A stretch of DNA of 64,000 nt from Rhodobiaceae bacterium (lineage in GTDB: Bacteria > Pseudomonadota > Alphaproteobacteria > Rhizobiales > Tepidamorphaceae). The notes under the pieces are model-generated. The model made no database searches. It worked only from the letters and a program-made list of their open reading frames with translations, and was not told the DNA's origin. A program made the position numbers and the translations under genes. The DNA lies in the NCBI GenBank assembly GCA_020637855.1, contig JACKJR010000001.1, positions 124,001-188,000 of the forward strand, in the 5' to 3' direction. This document shows, in pieces, positions 26,541-35,001 of this stretch. Position 1 is the stretch's first letter, and every line of letters begins with the position of its first letter.

Positions 26541-27502
26541 ACTTCCAGGCCATATTGCGACGCGCTGGCGACCGAGCGGTGAAAGCGCAGCCGGCGCAGG
26601 TACTCGATCGGATCCTTGGGCCGCACGAGAGCGCCCGCGGGCGTATTGAGCCAGTCATAGAGCCGGGTGACGAGAAACCGCATCGCCGCGCCGCGCGCCA
26701 GCATCGGCAGCGCTTCGACCTCCTCTGCCGTGAAGCTGCGTACGCCGGTATAGCCTGTCATCAGCGCACGTGCTTTCGTGACGTTGAACGACAGGTCCGG
26801 TTCGAAGCACCAGGCATTGAGGCAGATGGCGACGTCATAGGCGAACGCATCGTTGCAGGCGAAATAGAAGTCGATCAGACCAGACAGTTTATCGCTTAAG
26901 AAAAACACGTTGTCGGGAAACAGATCGGCATGGATAACCCCTTCGGGCAGGCCGGAGGGCCATCCGCTCTCGAAGGCCTGCAATTCACTTTCCATCTCGC
27001 TTGCCAGCCCCGGCGCGACATTGTCGGCATGTGCCTTTGCCGCTTCGAAGATCGGCCGCCAGCCCGAAACAGAGAGTGCATTCTTTCTGTGCCCGGAATA
27101 GTCGGCACCGGCGAGATGGAACTTCGCCAGCGTAGTGCCCAGTTCGCGGCAGTGTTCCACACGCGGCCTGCGAACCCACATGCCCTCCAGGAACTCGATC
27201 AAGGCGGCAGGACGGTCCGAAAGCCTGCGTAGAACCTTTCCGTCGCGCCCGTGAACGGGTTGCGGGCAGCGGATACCACGTGCCGCCAGATGCTCCATCA
27301 GCTCGAGGAAATAGGGCAGGTCTTCTTCCGCCACGCGCTTCTCGTAAAGCGTCAGGATGAACTGTCCGCTATCGGTGTGGACCATGTAGTTGGAGTTTTC
27401 GACGCCTTCGGCGATGCCCCTGAACGACATCAGCTTGCCGATATCGTAAGCCGCGATGAAGCTCTCGATTTCCTCGTCCGAAACGTCAGTGTAAACAGCC
27501 AT
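26537..27502 (-). CDS. thrB: homoserine kinase
   Basis: Phosphorylates homoserine in threonine synthesis. 321 aa of the aminoglycoside-phosphotransferase-like ThrB type (not the GHMP type). The catalytic loop is VIHADLFPDNVFF, followed by the metal-binding GLIDFYFACND. It probably belongs to an ispH-thrB-rnhA transcription unit, now interrupted upstream by a MITE-like insertion whose TA flank is only 5 bp from the thrB start, so its own ribosome binding site may be displaced. Confidence 0.95.
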   Translation of the reverse strand: MAVYTDVSDEEIESFIAAYDIGKLMSFRGIAEGVENSNYMVHTDSGQFILTLYEKRVAEEDLPYFLELMEHLAARGIRCPQPVHGRDGKVLRRLSDRPAALIEFLEGMWVRRPRVEHCRELGTTLAKFHLAGADYSGHRKNALSVSGWRPIFEAAKAHADNVAPGLASEMESELQAFESGWPSGLPEGVIHADLFPDNVFFLSDKLSGLIDFYFACNDAFAYDVAICLNAWCFEPDLSFNVTKARALMTGYTGVRSFTAEEVEALPMLARGAAMRFLVTRLYDWLNTPAGALVRPKDPIEYLRRLRFHRSVASASQYGLEV

Positions 27503-27508
27503 GGACTA

Positions 27509-27647
27509 GGGCCTGTTGATACTCAGCACATGGTGCTGCGTTGGAACCAAAATGGCTGCTGGACAGGAGAAAAGCGCAAGCAAGTGTATCCCACTTTCGA
27601 ACATTTTCGACTGCGGCGCAGCCCATGCGATGAGTATTAACAGGCCC
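27509..27647. mobile_element. MITE-like element with 17-bp terminal inverted repeats
   Basis: 139 bp bounded by GGGCCTGTTGATACTCA (27509-27525) and TGAGTATTAACAGGCCC (27631-27647), inverted repeats with one mismatch. Weaker similarity continues inwards (CATGGTGCTGCG against CATGGGCTGCG on the opposite strand). The element is flanked by TA at 27507-27508 and TA at 27648-27649, consistent with a TA target duplication as in IS630/Tc1-type elements. No ORF is inside. It fills almost the whole ispH-thrB gap. Confidence 0.75.
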
Positions 27648-27649
27648 TA

Positions 27650-28612
27650 CTATTCCGCTGCCGCTTCGCGCAAAGGCCGCGGCAGGTTGAAGATGACGTC
27701 CTCATCGGCAGTGGAGACGGTTTCCAGGTCGATTGTCCTGCGTGCGCCGAAGGCGGAAATCACCTCGTCGACCAGAACTTCCGGTGCGCTGGCGCCAGCG
27801 GTCAGGCCGATTGTTCGCGCGTTGTCGAAGATCGTCCAGTCGATGTCGGTTGCCCGCTGTACGAGTTGTGCACGCGCACAGCCGGCCTTCAGCGCGACTT
27901 CGACGAGACGCTGCGAATTGGAACTGTTCGGTGCACCGACAACGATCATCGCGTCCGCACGCGGTGCGACGGCTTTCACGGCTTCCTGCCGGTTGGTTGT
28001 GGCGTAACAGATATCCTCCTTGTGCGGCGGTGTAATGCCGGGGAAGCGCCGCCCGAGAACCTCGACGATGGCAGCTGTGTCATCGACCGACAGCGTCGTC
28101 TGGGTGATATAGGCGATATTGGCGGGATCGCGCGGTGCGAAGCGCTCGGCATCCTCGACCGTTTCGACGAGATGGATGCTGCCCGGCGGCAGTTGCCCCA
28201 TTGTGCCGACCACCTCCGGGTGGCCGGCATGGCCGATCAGCACGATCTCGCGGTCATGCTTCTCGTGCACCATCGCTTCCTTGTGCACCTTGGAAACCAG
28301 CGGGCAGGTCGCGTCCAGATAGAACATGTTGCGGCTGGCCGCTTCCGCGGGAACCGCTTTCGGCACGCCATGAGCGGAAAAGATCACCGGCGCGCTGGTT
28401 TCGGGGATCTGGTCGAGTTCCTCGACGAATACCGCGCCCTTTGCCTTCAAATTTTCGACCACGAAACGGTTGTGCACGATTTCGTGCCGCACATAGACCG
28501 GGGGGCCGAATTTCTTCAGCGCCAGCTCGACGATGCGGATGGCCCGGTCGACCCCGGCGCAGAAGCCGCGTGGTGAGCAAAGCAGGATTTTTAGCGGCGA
28601 TTTGTCGGACAT
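27650..28612 (-). CDS. ispH: 4-hydroxy-3-methylbut-2-enyl diphosphate reductase
   Basis: Last enzyme of the MEP isoprenoid pathway, an iron-sulfur protein making IPP and DMAPP. 320 aa. The three cluster cysteines are C18 (PRGFCAGVDRAI), C103 (DATCPLVSKVH) and C202 (EDICYATTNRQ). Its stop codon is one base from the TA flank of the MITE-like element. ispE and a polyprenyl synthase are encoded 30 kb away in the window. Confidence 0.97.
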   Translation of the reverse strand: MSDKSPLKILLCSPRGFCAGVDRAIRIVELALKKFGPPVYVRHEIVHNRFVVENLKAKGAVFVEELDQIPETSAPVIFSAHGVPKAVPAEAASRNMFYLDATCPLVSKVHKEAMVHEKHDREIVLIGHAGHPEVVGTMGQLPPGSIHLVETVEDAERFAPRDPANIAYITQTTLSVDDTAAIVEVLGRRFPGITPPHKEDICYATTNRQEAVKAVAPRADAMIVVGAPNSSNSQRLVEVALKAGCARAQLVQRATDIDWTIFDNARTIGLTAGASAPEVLVDEVISAFGARRTIDLETVSTADEDVIFNLPRPLREAAAE

Positions 28613-28767
28613 TGGGCTTCCGGGCTTGGCACGGTGGGCGGCACGGGTTAACGCTGTGCCGAATTCCCTGAGGTCGAAACGCGGTGCATGCTGTTATGAT
28701 ATGCAGCTTCGCGTCACGAGGGGTATAGTGTTGGCAGCAGGGGGGCTGTCAAGCACGCCGGCCATGT

Positions 28768-28813
28768 CATGAGATAATCTCATGCCTTGTTCCTGCCGCG
28801 ATAAAGCGGCAGG
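28768..28813. promoter_or_regulatory. operator-like palindrome and hairpin upstream of lipoprotein gene
   Basis: A perfect palindrome CATGAGAT-A-ATCTCATG (28768-28784) is followed by a hairpin with arms CCTGCCGC (28792-28799) and GCGGCAGG (28806-28813). They lie in the 249-bp gap between divergent ispH and the lipoprotein gene. A repressor site is possible; no regulator is identified. Confidence 0.4.
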
Positions 28814-28861
28814 TGTCCGGACGCAAGGTGGGAAAACAGGTTCAAGGGTGCAGTCAGACTG

Positions 28862-29476
28862 ATGCGTCGCGTTTTTCTTCGTCCAGCCATCTTCGGGCCG
28901 CTAGCGGCATCCGCGCTGGCATTGGTCCTTGCCGGTTGCTCCAATCCGGTGACACAAGGCATCGGCAACGCCAGCAGCGGCCTTGCTCAGCGTCTTTCCC
29001 TGTCGAATTCCAATCAACAGCGGGAAGCCATTCCGCAGGCCAAGCGGCCGGACAACAGACCGTGCCCGCACGCCGTCATCCGTGACGGGACGCAGACCCT
29101 GCGCATTTATGAACGTGGCGGCGAGGGTGATCCGCAGTTCATTCGCTTTCAGGGCTCGATCCTTAAGGTGGCGCGCGAGTGCATCTATTCCGGCGACGAG
29201 ATCCTCTCCGTGAAATTCGGCATATCGGGCCGGGTCGTGATCGGCCCGCGCGGCAAGCCGGACACCGTGACCTTGCCGATTCGCGCGGTGTTCCTGCCAC
29301 GCGGTGGCGATCCGGTCTGGGGCGATCTGTTCAAGCAGCCGGTTACAATCAATCCCGGCGAGAGCAGTTCTGAGTTCGTGCTCGTTCAGCAAACCGCTGC
29401 GGTTACGATCAAGCCGGGCGAAAGCTTCGCCGATTACACTGTTTTCATCGGTTTCGACGAGAAGCCGGGCGGTTGA
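28862..29476 (+). CDS. hypothetical lipoprotein
   Basis: 204-aa exported lipoprotein: arginine at the N-terminus, a hydrophobic segment and the lipobox LAGC at about residue 26. The mature part is predicted beta-rich, with two Cys (RPCPHAV, ARECIY) and repeated Pro-Gly turns (INPGESSSEF, IKPGESFADY). A conserved alphaproteobacterial lipoprotein of unknown function is likely; I do not recognise a named family. It lies upstream of the gcv riboswitch on the same strand. Confidence 0.75.
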   Translation: MRRVFLRPAIFGPLAASALALVLAGCSNPVTQGIGNASSGLAQRLSLSNSNQQREAIPQAKRPDNRPCPHAVIRDGTQTLRIYERGGEGDPQFIRFQGSILKVARECIYSGDEILSVKFGISGRVVIGPRGKPDTVTLPIRAVFLPRGGDPVWGDLFKQPVTINPGESSSEFVLVQQTAAVTIKPGESFADYTVFIGFDEKPGG

Positions 29477-29544
29477 GTTCAGCCCGGTTCAGCAGTCGGT
29501 TGACACGCCGCAACCTCATCATATGATCGATTTTGTCGAACGCT

Positions 29545-29746
29545 CCCTGCGGGAGACGCTGACATGAAGTCAGGGCCGAAGGCGCAACCGCCCCGGAAAC
29601 GCTCAGGCAAAAGGACCGCAGGGACATACGGCCTCTGGAAAGCAGCCGGGCGTAAAGGCCAAAACCTTGAAAGCCGGTTCACCGACGGGGGTAGGCCGCT
29701 TGCGCTGCGAGCAGGCGGTGAATTCTCTCAGGTCCCGCGACAGAGG
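29545..29746 (+). ncRNA. tandem glycine riboswitch upstream of gcvT
   Basis: Two gcvT-class glycine aptamers. Aptamer 1: P1 arms CCCTGCGG (29545-29552) and CCGCAGGG (29616-29623), with the conserved GCCGAAGGCGCAA and CTCAGGCAAAAGGACCG. Aptamer 2: arms CCTCTG (29632-29637) and CAGAGG (29741-29746), a long internal arm, and the conserved CTCTCAGGTCCC and ACAGAGGGGG. It ends 56 bp before the gcvT start. In known cases glycine binding switches the gcv operon on. No clear intrinsic terminator follows, so control may act on translation of gcvT. Confidence 0.93.
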
Positions 29747-29802
29747 GGGCGTTGCGTGTATCATCACGCAACGGTTTCCTTGCGCATGAGGACGACATCG
29801 GG

Positions 29803-30951
29803 ATGGCCGAGGCGGACGACACAGGCGAACTTCTTTTAACCCCCCTGCATGCGCTGCACGTCGCGCTTGGCGCACGCATGGTCCCTTTCGCCGGCTACGA
29901 CATGCCGGTGCAATATCCCACCGGCATCATCAAGGAGCACACGGCAACGCGGGTCTCCGCCGGTCTGTTCGATGTGTCGCACATGGGGCAGGCCCATCTC
30001 CAGGCCGAAGACGGCCGGCACGAAACGGTTTCTGCAGCGCTTGAAACGCTGATTCCAGCCGAAATCCTCGGGCTGGAACATGGCCAACAGCGCTATTCCC
30101 AGCTTCTCAACGCCGATGGCGGCATTCTCGATGACCTGATGGTGACCCGGCCGGCCTCAGCGGCGGATGACGGCAGGTTGCTGCTCGTCGTCAATGCCGC
30201 CTGCAAGGAAGCCGACTACGCTCACATCGCCGCGAAACTGCCGTCTGGCGTTTCACTGCATCGCCTGGATGACCGTGCCCTGATCGCCATTCAGGGTCCG
30301 AAGGCCGCGGATGCCGTTGCCCCCCATGTGCCGGGAGCAGCCGGTATGGCCTTCATGGAGGCACGGCCCGGCACATTCGACGGGCTCGATATTCATCTCT
30401 CCCGTTCCGGCTATACCGGCGAGGACGGTTACGAGATCTCCGTCGCATCGGCCCATGCCGAAACCGTCTGGAACACGCTTGCAGGCGATGAACGGGTCAG
30501 CCCCGTGGGCCTTGGCGCGCGCGACACGCTGCGTCTGGAAGCCGGCCTCTGTCTTTATGGCCATGACATCGACGAGACCACGTCTCCGGTTGAGGCCGGT
30601 CTGCTGTGGTCGATCGGCAAGCGCCGCCGCGAGGAGGGTGGTTTTCCCGGCGCCGACCGTATTCTGCGCGAGATCGCCGATGGCCCGTCGCGCCGCCGCG
30701 TTGGCATCAGGCCATCAGGCCGTGCACCCGCGCGCGAAGGCACGCAGATTGCGGATACTGACGGCAACGGGATCGGTACCGTCACCAGCGGCGGTTTCGG
30801 TCCGACCGTCGGCGGTCCCGTCGCCATGGGCTATGTCGCCACGGAATTCGCCAAACCCGGCACGGCGCTGCAATTGATGCTGCGCGGCCGCGCAGAACCT
30901 GCTGAAGTCGTCAAACTGCCGTTCGTGCCGCCGGGGTTCCATCGCGGCTGA
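29803..30951 (+). CDS. gcvT: glycine cleavage system T protein (aminomethyltransferase)
   Basis: Transfers the methylene group from aminomethyl-lipoyl GcvH to tetrahydrofolate, releasing ammonia. 382 aa from the ATG at 29803, which has GAGGA ten bases upstream; an in-frame ATG at 29785 precedes the region resembling the family. Family motifs include MPVQYPTGIIKEH, SAGLFDVSHMGQ and the C-terminal GGFGPTVGGPVAMGYV. It is the first gene of the gcv operon behind the riboswitch. Confidence 0.96.
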   Translation: MAEADDTGELLLTPLHALHVALGARMVPFAGYDMPVQYPTGIIKEHTATRVSAGLFDVSHMGQAHLQAEDGRHETVSAALETLIPAEILGLEHGQQRYSQLLNADGGILDDLMVTRPASAADDGRLLLVVNAACKEADYAHIAAKLPSGVSLHRLDDRALIAIQGPKAADAVAPHVPGAAGMAFMEARPGTFDGLDIHLSRSGYTGEDGYEISVASAHAETVWNTLAGDERVSPVGLGARDTLRLEAGLCLYGHDIDETTSPVEAGLLWSIGKRRREEGGFPGADRILREIADGPSRRRVGIRPSGRAPAREGTQIADTDGNGIGTVTSGGFGPTVGGPVAMGYVATEFAKPGTALQLMLRGRAEPAEVVKLPFVPPGFHRG

Positions 30952-30983
30952 GCAACAATCGAAATAAGACAATTGGAGAGGGG

Positions 30984-31358
30984 ATGAGCATGCTGCGTTT
31001 CACGAAAGACCATGAATGGGTGAAAGTCGACGGCGACGAGGCAACCGTGGGCATCACCGATTATGCCCAGTCGCAACTCGGTGATGTCGTCTATGTCGAA
31101 CTGCCCGATGTCGGACGCAGCGTAACGGCCGGTGGTGAAGCGGCAGTGGTTGAATCCGTCAAGGCGGCCAGCGAAATCTACGCGCCGCTGACCGGAGAGG
31201 TCAGCGCCGTCAACGATGCGCTCGCCGACAGTCCCTCAACCGTCAATGACGACGCCGAAGGCAGCGGCTGGTTCATGAAGATCAAGTTTTCCGACAAGGG
31301 CGAACTCGACGAGCTGATGGACGAAGCCGCCTACAAGGCCTTCGTCGAGGAACAGTGA
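30984..31358 (+). CDS. gcvH: glycine cleavage system H protein
   Basis: Lipoyl carrier shuttling the aminomethyl group between the P, T and L proteins. 124 aa. The lipoylated lysine is K60 in VESVKAASEIYAP, and the N-terminal FTKDHEWVKVDGDEATVGIT is typical. It lies 32 bp after gcvT. A palindromic repeat begins at its stop codon. Confidence 0.97.
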   Translation: MSMLRFTKDHEWVKVDGDEATVGITDYAQSQLGDVVYVELPDVGRSVTAGGEAAVVESVKAASEIYAPLTGEVSAVNDALADSPSTVNDDAEGSGWFMKIKFSDKGELDELMDEAAYKAFVEEQ

Positions 31359-31359
31359 C

Positions 31360-31405
31360 GCATTCCCGAGCAAAAGTTGCAGACTTTTGCGCTCGCCGGG
31401 AATGC
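31360..31405. repeat. nested palindrome (AAAGT-TGCAG-ACTTT family)
   Basis: Outer arms GCATTCCCG (31360-31368) and CGGGAATGC (31397-31405) enclose an inner hairpin GCAAAAGT-TGCAG-ACTTTTGC (31370-31390). It starts 1 bp after gcvH and ends 21 bp before the osmC start. The inner core recurs twice at 45.1-45.2 kb. Confidence 0.75.
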
Positions 31406-31426
31406 GCAAAGTATGAAAGGCCTCTC

Positions 31427-31894
31427 ATGGCGCATATCTACACCGCCGGTATTCACTGGTCGCTCGATGGCGCGGATTTCGCCGCCAATGCCTATTCGCG
31501 CGGTCATGTCTGGCGGTTCGATGGCGGGGTTGAGGTGCCTGCGTCGTCTTCGCCGTCGATCGTGCCGCTGCCGCATTCGGTTGAGGCTGCCGTCGACCCG
31601 GAGGAAGCCTTCGTCGCCTCGCTGTCGAGTTGCCACATGCTGTGGTTCCTCGATCTTGCCCGGCAGGCCGGCCATATGGTGACCGCTTACGACGATGCCG
31701 CCGATGGCGAGATGAAGCGCGATGGCGAGGGCAAGCTGGCGATCACCTCGGTGACGCTGCGGCCGCGTGCGGTCTTTGCCGGCGATGCCCCCGATATGGC
31801 AGCGCTCACCGCGCTTCATCACAAGGCGCATGAGGTCTGCTTCATCGCCAATTCCGTGAAGACAGAAATCTGGATCGAACCGCGTACGAACTGA
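31427..31894 (+). CDS. OsmC/Ohr family peroxiredoxin
   Basis: 155-aa OsmC-like thiol peroxidase with the two conserved cysteines: C69 (SLSSCHMLWFL) and C138 (HEVCFIANS). It would reduce organic hydroperoxides. The ATG at 31427 has AAAGG six bases upstream; an upstream in-frame ATG at 31355 would run through the palindrome. The position inside the gcv operon, between gcvH and gcvPA, is unusual and hints at co-expression with the lipoyl-dependent complex. Confidence 0.92.
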   Translation: MAHIYTAGIHWSLDGADFAANAYSRGHVWRFDGGVEVPASSSPSIVPLPHSVEAAVDPEEAFVASLSSCHMLWFLDLARQAGHMVTAYDDAADGEMKRDGEGKLAITSVTLRPRAVFAGDAPDMAALTALHHKAHEVCFIANSVKTEIWIEPRTN

Positions 31895-31915
31895 CAAAAG
31901 CGAGGAAGAAACGCC

Positions 31916-33259
31916 ATGCGTTATCTGCCGCTGACCAATGCAGACCGTGAAGCCATGCTGGCTGATATCGGTGTTGGACATATCGACGAATTGTTCGCCG
32001 ACATCCCCGAAAAGGCCCGCCTGAAGGACCTGCTCGACCTGCCGAAAGCCATGGGGGAGCTTGAAGTTGAACGGCTGTTGTCGCGCATGGCCGGAAACAA
32101 CGTCTCCGCCGGCTCCGTGCCCTTCTTCGTTGGTGCGGGCGCTTATCGCCACCATGTCCCGGCGACGGTGGATCATCTGATCCAGCGTTCCGAGTTCCTG
32201 ACCTCCTACACGCCCTACCAGCCGGAAATCACGCAAGGTACGCTGCAATACCTGTTCGAGTTCCAGACCCAGGTCGCCTGGCTCACCGGCATGGAGGTCG
32301 CCAATGCCTCGATGTATGACGGCTCGACAGGAACCGCTGAAGCGGTATTGATGGCTCACCGTGTCACCCGCCGCAACAAGGCGGTGCTGTCCGGCTCGCT
32401 GCACCCGCACTACCGCGATGTTGTAAAGACCGTTTCGGACATGGCCGGCGACGAGGTCGTATGCTTGGCAGCCGATCCCGCAGGCAAGGAAGATATCCTT
32501 GCCGCGATCGACGACACGGTTTCCTGCGTCGTGGTGCAGACGCCGGGCGTCTTCGGCAACCTCACGGATCTCACGCCGATCGCCGAGAAGGCGCACGCGC
32601 ACGGCGCGCTGCTGATCGCCGTCTTCACCGAGGTGGTCAGCCTCGGCCTTGTCGAACCGCCCGGTAAAATGGGCGCCGACATCGTCGTCGGCGAGGGGCA
32701 GGGCATCGGCAACGGCCTCAACTTCGGCGGGCCCTACGTTGGGCTGTTCGCGACGAAGCAGAAATACCTGCGCCAGATGCCGGGCCGGCTATGCGGCGAG
32801 ACGGTGGATACAGAGGGAAAACGAGGCTTCGTGCTGACGCTGTCGACCCGCGAACAGCACATCCGCCGCGACAAGGCGACCTCCAACATCTGCACCAATT
32901 CAGGCCTGTGCTGCCTCGCCTTCACCATCCACATGACGCTGCTCGGCGATCATGGACTGACAAGGCTGGCGGAGACCTGCCACGCCAACGCCGTACAACT
33001 CGCAGACGCTCTGGATGGCGTGAGCGGCGTAGAGGTCTTGAGCGACACCTTCTTCAACGAGTTTGCGATTTCCGTGCCGGGCAATGCGGCGGATGTGATC
33101 GAGAAGCTGGCGGAGAAGGGGGTGCTCGGCGGCGTGCCGTTCTCGCGGCTCGACCCTTCTGCCGAGCTCGATGACGTCATTCTCGTCGCCTCAACCGAGA
33201 TCAACACCGAAGACGACCGCGTGGCTTACACGGTCGCGCTGAGCGAGGTGCTGTCATGA
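31916..33259 (+). CDS. gcvPA: glycine dehydrogenase (decarboxylating) subunit 1
   Basis: N-terminal half of a split P-protein. 447 aa, the usual size of GcvPA, starting MRYLPLTNADREAMLADIGV. Conserved segments include YTPYQPEITQGTLQ, SMYDGSTGTAEAVLMA and CTNSGLCCLAFTIH. It lacks the PLP lysine, which is in GcvPB. Together the two subunits decarboxylate glycine and load the aminomethyl group on GcvH. Many rhizobia have a single-chain GcvP, so the split form is noteworthy here. Confidence 0.96.
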   Translation: MRYLPLTNADREAMLADIGVGHIDELFADIPEKARLKDLLDLPKAMGELEVERLLSRMAGNNVSAGSVPFFVGAGAYRHHVPATVDHLIQRSEFLTSYTPYQPEITQGTLQYLFEFQTQVAWLTGMEVANASMYDGSTGTAEAVLMAHRVTRRNKAVLSGSLHPHYRDVVKTVSDMAGDEVVCLAADPAGKEDILAAIDDTVSCVVVQTPGVFGNLTDLTPIAEKAHAHGALLIAVFTEVVSLGLVEPPGKMGADIVVGEGQGIGNGLNFGGPYVGLFATKQKYLRQMPGRLCGETVDTEGKRGFVLTLSTREQHIRRDKATSNICTNSGLCCLAFTIHMTLLGDHGLTRLAETCHANAVQLADALDGVSGVEVLSDTFFNEFAISVPGNAADVIEKLAEKGVLGGVPFSRLDPSAELDDVILVASTEINTEDDRVAYTVALSEVLS

Positions 33260-33284
33260 GAGTTAGTGGCAAAAACGATCTCGA

Positions 33285-33325
33285 CCTCATCCTGAGGGGC
33301 GGCGGAGCCGCGTCTCGAAGGATGA
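33285..33325. repeat. interspersed palindromic repeat between gcvPA and gcvPB
   Basis: Arms TCATCCT (33288-33294) and AGGATGA (33319-33325) enclose a GC-rich interior (GGCGGCGGAGCCGCG). It resembles the TCATCCTGAGG...CTCGAAGGATGA elements I recall as frequent in rhizobial intergenic DNA. It sits inside an operon and ends 16 bp before the gcvPB start, adjoining its GGAGG. Confidence 0.65.
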
Positions 33326-33341
33326 ATGGAGGGCAGAAATC

Positions 33342-34910
33342 ATGACCATGAACACGCAAGGCCGCCCCTCCGCGCCGGCGGAAACCGGAACGGCCGTGCC
33401 GCAGACCTTCACCGGCAACAAGGCGCTGATGATCGAGGAAGCGCTGATCTTCGAGATAGGCGACGTGAAGAATTGCGGCGTCGACATCCCCGAACCGCCG
33501 CAAGTGAAAGACCGTCTCGGCAAGCTGAAGCGCAAGGCGCCTGCCGGGCTTCCGGGGCTCTCCGAGCCGGAGACGATGCGCCACTATGTGAAGCTGTCCC
33601 AGAAGAACTACGCCATCGACATGGGGCTTTATCCGCTCGGCTCCTGCACCATGAAGCACAACCCGCGCCTCAACGAGAAGATGGCGCGGCTGCCGGGCTT
33701 CGGTGACATCCATCCGCTGCAGCCGGTCTCATCCGTACAAGGGGCGCTGGAACTGATCGACATGCTGGCGGAGTGGCTGATGGAGATGACCGGCATGGCC
33801 GCCGTCGCCATGAGCCCCAAGGCCGGCGCCCACGGCGAGCTTTGCGGCATGATGGCCATCAAGGCGGCGCTGGAGGCGCGCGGCGAGGGGGACACGCGCA
33901 ATGTCGTGCTGGTGCCGGAATCCGCCCATGGCACCAACCCGGCGACGGCGGCGCTGCTTGGGTATTCGGTGAAGGCGATCCCCGCCCGCAAGGACGGCAC
34001 CGTCGATCCCGCCGACGTGAAGGCGCTGCTCGACGACACGGTTGCCGGCATCATGCTGACCAACCCGAACACATGCGGGCTGTTCGAGCGCGACATCATT
34101 GCCATTGCAGATGCGGTGCATGCGGCGGGTGCATACTTCTATTGCGACGGCGCGAACTTCAACGCCATTGTCGGCAAGGCGCGCCCCGGCGATCTCGGTG
34201 TCGATGCCATGCACATCAACCTGCACAAGACGTTTTCAACGCCGCACGGCGGCGGCGGGCCGGGCGCAGGCCCAGTGGTGCTGTCGGAGGCGCTCGCGCC
34301 CTTCGCACCGCTGCCATACGTCACGAAGACGGATGACGGTTTTGCAGTCGTTGAGCATGAGGCCGAAGACCCGAAGTCCTTCGGCAGGCTTACCGCCTTC
34401 CACGGCCAGATGGGCATGTTCGTGCGAGCGCTTGCCTACATGCTCTCGCACGGCTCCGATGGCTTGAAGAAAGCGTCCGAAGACGCCGTGCTGAATGCCA
34501 ACTACGTGCGTGCCCGGCTTGCCGACCTGATGTCGCTGCCATTCGGCAACAAGCCCTGCATGCACGAGGTGCTGTTCGACGACAGCTTCCTGAAGGACAC
34601 AGGCGTCACCACGCTCGATTTCGCCAAGGCGATGATCGATGAGGGCTATCACCCGATGACCATGTATTTCCCGCTGGTGGTGCACGGGGCGATGCTAATC
34701 GAGCCGACGGAATCGGAATCCAAGGCCAGCCTCGATCTTTTCATCGCCACCATGCGCGATCTCGTCATGGACGCGAAGGCCGGCAAGACGGAACGCTTCG
34801 CCGGCGCGCCCTACTACGCGCCACGTAGGCGGCTCGACGAGACCCGCGCGGCACGCTCGCCGCGCCTGTCTTGGACACCGCCCGAACCGATCACGGATGC
34901 AGCTGAGTAG
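33342..34910 (+). CDS. gcvPB: glycine dehydrogenase (decarboxylating) subunit 2
   Basis: C-terminal, PLP-binding half of the split P-protein, 522 aa. The PLP lysine is K296 in HINLHKTFSTPHGGGGPGAGP, preceded by the CDGANFNA segment. The N-terminal 30 residues are a variable Pro/Ala-rich stretch before the conserved part; an internal start a few codons downstream (second Met at codon 3) is possible. It is the last gene of the gcv operon. Confidence 0.96.
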   Translation: MTMNTQGRPSAPAETGTAVPQTFTGNKALMIEEALIFEIGDVKNCGVDIPEPPQVKDRLGKLKRKAPAGLPGLSEPETMRHYVKLSQKNYAIDMGLYPLGSCTMKHNPRLNEKMARLPGFGDIHPLQPVSSVQGALELIDMLAEWLMEMTGMAAVAMSPKAGAHGELCGMMAIKAALEARGEGDTRNVVLVPESAHGTNPATAALLGYSVKAIPARKDGTVDPADVKALLDDTVAGIMLTNPNTCGLFERDIIAIADAVHAAGAYFYCDGANFNAIVGKARPGDLGVDAMHINLHKTFSTPHGGGGPGAGPVVLSEALAPFAPLPYVTKTDDGFAVVEHEAEDPKSFGRLTAFHGQMGMFVRALAYMLSHGSDGLKKASEDAVLNANYVRARLADLMSLPFGNKPCMHEVLFDDSFLKDTGVTTLDFAKAMIDEGYHPMTMYFPLVVHGAMLIEPTESESKASLDLFIATMRDLVMDAKAGKTERFAGAPYYAPRRRLDETRAARSPRLSWTPPEPITDAAE

Positions 34911-35001
34911 TCTCTCCTTCACGCGATTCTGAATTCTTTTCCGCCACTATATGCGGGCAATATACCGCGCGAACGATTGAGGTGAGAGGGAGAGGATACG
35001 C

